64,000 bases of DNA from Phycisphaeraceae bacterium D3-23 (GTDB taxonomy: Bacteria > Planctomycetota > Phycisphaerae > Phycisphaerales > Phycisphaeraceae), in assembly GCA_039555135.1 (NCBI GenBank), contig CP114179.1:4526001-4590000 (forward strand), read 5' to 3'. Position numbers and translations under genes: made by a program. Each line of letters starts with the position of its first letter. The first letter of the stretch is position 1. Under the pieces are notes generated by a model. It was not told the origin of the DNA, searched no databases, and saw only the letters and a program-made list of their open reading frames with translations. Positions 60,517 to 64,000 of the stretch are shown one piece after another.

Positions 60517-61434
60517 ATGCCGCTGATCGAATCACACTCCACCCGCCGATCCTTCCTCGGCCGCACCGGCCTGGCCCTGGCCGGCGGCTGCCTGGCGGGG
60601 CGTCTCCCGCTCGCGTTTGCACACGCCGATGATGATGCCCCATCGCCGATCATCCGCCTCGGGCTCATCACGGATGTCCACTACGCCGACATCGACACCC
60701 GCGGCAACCGCCACTACCGCGACTCGCTGGGCAAGATGCGCGCCGCCGTCGCCGGGCTCAACGAGCTGGGCATCGATCACGCCGTCGTCATGGGCGACCT
60801 CATCGACTCCGCCAACGACCTCGAAGGCGAAATCAACCACCTCCGCACGATCGACGCCGAGTACGCCCGGCTCGACGCCGAACGCCACTACATCCTCGGC
60901 AACCATTGTGTCCACACACTGACCAAAGACGAGTTCATCGAGAACAGCGGGATGGAATCGCCCCACAGCGCCTTCGACCTCGCCGGCGTCCGGTTCATCA
61001 TCCTCGACTCCTGCTTTACCTCCGAGGGCGAGCCGTACCAGCGTGGGAACTTCGACTGGACCGATGCGAACCTGCCCGAGGAACAACTCGACTGGTTCGA
61101 GGCGCAGCTCGACGATGCCGCCGGCCCCGTCGTCGTCCTCACGCACCAGCGTATCGACGGGCTCGACGTCCACCACAACGTCCGCAACGGCGCGGCCGCC
61201 CGCGCCCTCATGGAGGCCTCGGGCAAAGTCGTGCTTGTCATGTCCGGCCACTCGCACACAAACATGCACGAGCAGGTCAACGGCATCGACTACGTCGTCG
61301 TCCGCGCGATGGTCGAAGGCGCGGGCGAAGACAACAACAGCTTCGGCCGGCTGCTCGTCTACGAAGACCACTCGCTGAAGATCGAGGGCCACGTCCAGCA
61401 GGCCGACGTCGAGCTGACACCGGCCGAAGACTAA
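60517..61434 (+). CDS. Tat-exported calcineurin-like phosphoesterase
   Basis: 305 residues from the ATG at 60517, which follows GGAG at good spacing. The twin-arginine signal is TRRSFLGRTGLALAGGCLAG. Motifs are GLITDVHYADID, VVMGDLIDSAND, ILGNHCVHTL (GNHx, with Cys in place of the usual Asp), VLTHQRIDGL and VMSGHSHTNMH. The metal ligand change in GNHC is unusual. It is an extracytoplasmic phosphatase or phosphodiesterase, next to a second phosphoesterase. Confidence 0.87.
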   Translation: MPLIESHSTRRSFLGRTGLALAGGCLAGRLPLAFAHADDDAPSPIIRLGLITDVHYADIDTRGNRHYRDSLGKMRAAVAGLNELGIDHAVVMGDLIDSANDLEGEINHLRTIDAEYARLDAERHYILGNHCVHTLTKDEFIENSGMESPHSAFDLAGVRFIILDSCFTSEGEPYQRGNFDWTDANLPEEQLDWFEAQLDDAAGPVVVLTHQRIDGLDVHHNVRNGAAARALMEASGKVVLVMSGHSHTNMHEQVNGIDYVVVRAMVEGAGEDNNSFGRLLVYEDHSLKIEGHVQQADVELTPAED

Positions 61435-61503
61435 CCCGCCGCCGACACACGCCCCAAACCCTTGGCGGTTTACAAGTTGTTCTGTCCACTGGAGAAGATA
61501 CCG

Positions 61504-62640
61504 ATGCAGTATTCCGCGATCGTTGCAGCCGTCCTTTCGTCGTCCGTCCTTTGCCACACGGCCAGCGCCCAGCAGCCCTGGACCCTCGTGGGCGTGGGCG
61601 ACACCCAGGTACAGGTCCAGACCCTTGCGGGCGGCCAGGTCTTCCGCAACAACATGCAGTGGGTCGCCGACCACTACGCCGACCATAACATCGCGTTCGT
61701 CACGCAGGTCGGCGACATCGTTCAGGACGGGGGCTACGGTGCGCCCAATACCCCCGCGCCGACGCTCAACAATCTCCAACAATGGCAACGCGCCGACGCC
61801 GCGATGTCCATCCTCGACGCGACACCCGTCGGCTGGGGCACCGCCGTGGGCAACCACGAACTCGACTGGGTCGATGTCCGGCCGGGACTCGTACCCAGCT
61901 CCAACTGGTGGGCCGGCGCAAACCCGGGCATGAGCACACCCGCCAGCGGGTTCGAGGTATGGAAGTCGTACTTCGGACCCGAGACGACCGGCCGATTCGA
62001 CGGCATGTCGCAGTTCGGCGGTGCCGCGCCCAACGACCTCGATTCCTACTACCTCTACGACGGCGGCGGCCGGCAGTACCTCCACCTCCACCTGCAGCTA
62101 GACGTCCCCGACGAGTCGCTCGCCTGGGCCCAGAGCGTCATCGACGCCAACCCCGGCGTCGCCACGATCATCACCACCCACGTCTTCGAGGGCACCAGCT
62201 TCGGCCCGCCCAACAACCCCTACCTCAGCGGCCCGGGACGAAACAGCGCCAACGAGGTCTGGGACCAGCTCATCACCGAGAACGACCAAATCTTCATGGT
62301 CCTCAGCGGCCACACCGGCCAGGCCATCGACCAGACCCGCATCAACGACACCGGCAACGAAGTCTTCACCATCGTCCAGGACTACGCCGGCTACGACCGA
62401 AGCGGCACGATCGAAGGATACATCCGCCTCTATGAATTCGACGAGGCCAACGGCGTCATCCACGTCCAGACCTACTCGCCCACACTCGACACCTACCTCA
62501 CCGGCCCCTCCCACGAGTTTGACCTGCCCCTGGATTTTGCAGACCGCTTCGGGCCGATCCCCGAGCCCGCGACGGGCGCGCTGCTCCTGACAGGGCTCGT
62601 GCTGGCCCACCGCCGACGCGCCTGGCGCGGCGCTAACTGA
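61504..62640 (+). CDS. PEP-CTERM metallophosphoesterase
   Basis: 378 residues. A short signal peptide (QYSAIVAAVLSSSVLCHTASA). The calcineurin-like fold has VGVGDTQVQVQ, VTQVGDIVQDGG, GTAVGNHELDWV, IITTHVFEG and MVLSGHTGQ. It ends GPIPEPATGALLLTGLVLAHRRRAW, an exosortase-type signal. The ATG at 61504 follows GGAGAAG. It should sit at the surface and release phosphate or cleave phosphodiesters there. Last gene of the co-directional locus that begins with the sigma factor; the stop overlaps the convergent hydrolase gene by 8 bases. Confidence 0.87.
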   Translation: MQYSAIVAAVLSSSVLCHTASAQQPWTLVGVGDTQVQVQTLAGGQVFRNNMQWVADHYADHNIAFVTQVGDIVQDGGYGAPNTPAPTLNNLQQWQRADAAMSILDATPVGWGTAVGNHELDWVDVRPGLVPSSNWWAGANPGMSTPASGFEVWKSYFGPETTGRFDGMSQFGGAAPNDLDSYYLYDGGGRQYLHLHLQLDVPDESLAWAQSVIDANPGVATIITTHVFEGTSFGPPNNPYLSGPGRNSANEVWDQLITENDQIFMVLSGHTGQAIDQTRINDTGNEVFTIVQDYAGYDRSGTIEGYIRLYEFDEANGVIHVQTYSPTLDTYLTGPSHEFDLPLDFADRFGPIPEPATGALLLTGLVLAHRRRAWRGAN

Positions 62641-63949
62641 CGTCCCCCAAACCCAGGCCCGCATACAACGCCGTGAGCAACGGGAGCATCCGCCGCTGGT
62701 GCTTCGCCTCGCCGGGCATGCCGTTGAGCACGATCGCCACCGCGAGGTCGTTGCCCGGGTCCGCGAAGCCGACCGACGACTGCGCCCCGCTGTGGCCAAA
62801 CGTTTCGCGCGACGCATGTGGCCCGTAGCCGTAGGGGATCCTCGAGAGGTCGGGCACGCCGTCACTATTCCGGGGGGCGTGCTGGGCCGAGTTCATCACA
62901 AAGCCCAGCCCCCAGTCGACCGTGGCCTTGAACGTGTGGTCGTACATGCCTTCGCGCTGGCGGGACGTGAACAGCCCGACGGTTTCGGGTTGCAAGATGC
63001 GTACGCCGTCGAGTTCGCCGCCGCCCAGCAGCATGCGATAAAACCTCGCGAGTTCGCGGATCGGGCCCATGCAGTTCCCGCCGGGGCGCGGGCGCGTCGA
63101 CCAGTCCTTGCTCATCAGCGCGCTCTTGCTGGGCTTGCTGCCGGGGCCACTCGCCGCCGTGTTGGGCATCATCATCAGCCGGCCCTGCTCGGCATACCCG
63201 TCGTACACGGCCGGGGGCATGCCCATCCACGAGTCGTTCATCCCGAGCGGCTCGAAGATCATCTCGCGCACGTATTGATCGATCGGCCGACCATCGACTA
63301 AACGAACCAACTCGCCGAGGATGAACCACGTCGTCTGCGTGTGGTACCCGGCCTTTTCGCCAGTCACCCACCCGTCTTCCGGGGGGCGGTCGCAGACGGC
63401 GGCGATGATCGTGTCCCAGTCGTCGCGCGGGTAGCGGAAGTCGGCCGTGCGCAGCCCGGCCGTGTGCGTGAGGAGATGCCGCACCGTGATGTCCTCTTTC
63501 CCATGCGGCGCAAACGCCGGGATAAAAGCTGCGATTTCATCATCCAACTCCACCTCGCCGGCTTCGACCAGTTGCGCAATCGCCACCGCCGTGACGGGCT
63601 TCCCGCTGCTCATCCAAAGCGCGATGGAGTCGGGCCGAATCGAATTGCGCTCTGACGAGCCGCGACCGTCAGGGAGCGGACCCTGGGATTCGTCAACACC
63701 GCTGCGTGGGTCCGCTCCCTCACGGTCGCGGCTCGTTGATGGCGCTGCTCCACCGCCCGCCGCGACATCAACCACCCCCACCCCCGCGACATCAACCACC
63801 CCCACCCCAAAATCCGCCACACATCCCTCCCCACGCCACACACAAACCTGCCCCCCGACGTGCAGCCCGTCCGCCATCCCCCGCTCGATCAGTTCACGCA
63901 CCCGTGTCAGCATCCAAACATCGTAACGCGATCCCAAACCAAGGTTCAT
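62633..63949 (-). CDS. Beta-lactamase-family serine hydrolase with repeat-derived insert
   Basis: 438 residues. The class C-like serine hydrolase has the nucleophile SxxK in WMSSGKPVTA, a Tyr motif in GYHTQTTWFILGEL, and a GHSGAQSSVGFADP block near the C-terminus (KTG-like position). Substrates are esters, D-amino-acid peptides or similar, not necessarily beta-lactams. About 50 residues near position 50-105 (VGVVDVAGVGVVDVA and SRDREGADPRSG...LPDGRGS) are coded by a tandem repeat and an inverted repeat, and break the expected strand between the start and the SxxK motif. The start could also be the ATG at 63911-63913. Confidence 0.85.
   Translation of the reverse strand: MNLGLGSRYDVWMLTRVRELIERGMADGLHVGGQVCVWRGEGCVADFGVGVVDVAGVGVVDVAAGGGAAPSTSRDREGADPRSGVDESQGPLPDGRGSSERNSIRPDSIALWMSSGKPVTAVAIAQLVEAGEVELDDEIAAFIPAFAPHGKEDITVRHLLTHTAGLRTADFRYPRDDWDTIIAAVCDRPPEDGWVTGEKAGYHTQTTWFILGELVRLVDGRPIDQYVREMIFEPLGMNDSWMGMPPAVYDGYAEQGRLMMMPNTAASGPGSKPSKSALMSKDWSTRPRPGGNCMGPIRELARFYRMLLGGGELDGVRILQPETVGLFTSRQREGMYDHTFKATVDWGLGFVMNSAQHAPRNSDGVPDLSRIPYGYGPHASRETFGHSGAQSSVGFADPGNDLAVAIVLNGMPGEAKHQRRMLPLLTALYAGLGLGDVS
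63655..63736. repeat. Inverted repeat inside a coding sequence, 29-nt arms
   Basis: Left arm 63655-63683 (begins ACGAGCCGCGACCGTCAGGG) and right arm 63708-63736 are complements with one mismatch, 24 nt apart. The whole element reads through in frame within the serine hydrolase, coding SRDREGADP and LPDGRGS. Confidence 0.85.
63762..63809. repeat. Two copies of a 24-nt tandem repeat in the serine hydrolase gene
   Basis: GCGACATCAACCACCCCCAC and four more bases occur at 63762-63785 and again at 63786-63809 (last base differs). The coded peptide is GVGVVDVA twice. Being a multiple of 3, copy number can change without a frameshift. Confidence 0.8.
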
Positions 63950-64000
63950 TGCTTCCCAAGTTCAATGACACGAACCCACACACGCGGGAACTCCCGAAAC

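Noticed and set aside
1-64000. CRISPR arrays, tRNA or rRNA genes, insertion sequences, prophage
   Set aside because: No regularly spaced direct repeats, no tRNA cloverleaf or CCA-end patterns, no rRNA-like stretches and no transposase, integrase or phage proteins were recognised by eye.

Overview
This is a GC-rich bacterial chromosome fragment, most likely from a planctomycete of the Phycisphaerae type. The evidence is the combination of PEP-CTERM sorting signals ending in short Arg-rich tails (three proteins), a prepilin-like protein with the N-terminus usual in this group, an ECF-type sigma factor of the Rhodopirellula/Verrucomicrobium kind overlapping a FecR-like regulator, a DUF4139 protein, tandem LptF/LptG permeases and many small inverted repeats. 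Taxonomy is inferred from gene content only. I found no rRNA, tRNA, CRISPR array, phage or transposase gene.

Layout. 1-2.2 kb: the end of an MsrA-like gene with an in-frame UGA at the catalytic position (probable selenoprotein), pgl, and a flavin-binding oxidase-like gene. 2.3-11 kb: a DUF4139 protein, an SRPBCC protein, a PlsC-type acyltransferase, a Y-family DNA polymerase, ilvC and a PEP-CTERM protein. 11-19 kb: a YyaL-type thioredoxin protein with a DsbD-like tail, a TatD nuclease, two related small membrane proteins, a PilZ protein, a CapD-like sugar dehydratase and lipoproteins. 19-27 kb: rph, lptF, lptG, trpA, a large secreted protein and a HAD phosphatase. 27-35 kb: nuoJKLMN on the minus strand. 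35-42.6 kb: a GH15 glucoamylase-like enzyme, a Tat-exported phosphoesterase, nuoG, lipoproteins and an MBL hydrolase. 42.7-46.2 kb: an incomplete ebo cluster (eboE-eboC-eboF). 46.3-52.6 kb: hemB, an FmdB-like protein without cysteines, and an operon of three SPFH proteins. 52.8-56.3 kb: a GNAT/phosphatase pair, fabI and a TPR-sulfotransferase. 56.6-62.6 kb: a co-directional locus of sigma factor, FecR-like regulator, PEP-CTERM protein, prepilin-like protein and two phosphoesterases. 62.6-64 kb: a beta-lactamase-family hydrolase carrying an inverted repeat inside its coding sequence.

Genes that appear to work together: nuoJKLMN and nuoG (membrane and peripheral parts of complex I); lptF/lptG (LPS export permease); the three SPFH genes (a membrane-quality-control or scaffold complex); eboE/C/F (movement of a metabolite across the inner membrane); and the sigma/FecR/PEP-CTERM/pilin/phosphoesterase block, which looks like a signal-controlled cell-surface or exopolymer-linked system.

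Four genes (MsrA-like, a small lipoprotein, hemB, hflK-like) are frameshifted, each by an apparent insertion in a short G/C run or CG repeat. Since hemB is normally essential, residual sequencing indels are the simplest explanation. Reading past these indels restores good family sequences.
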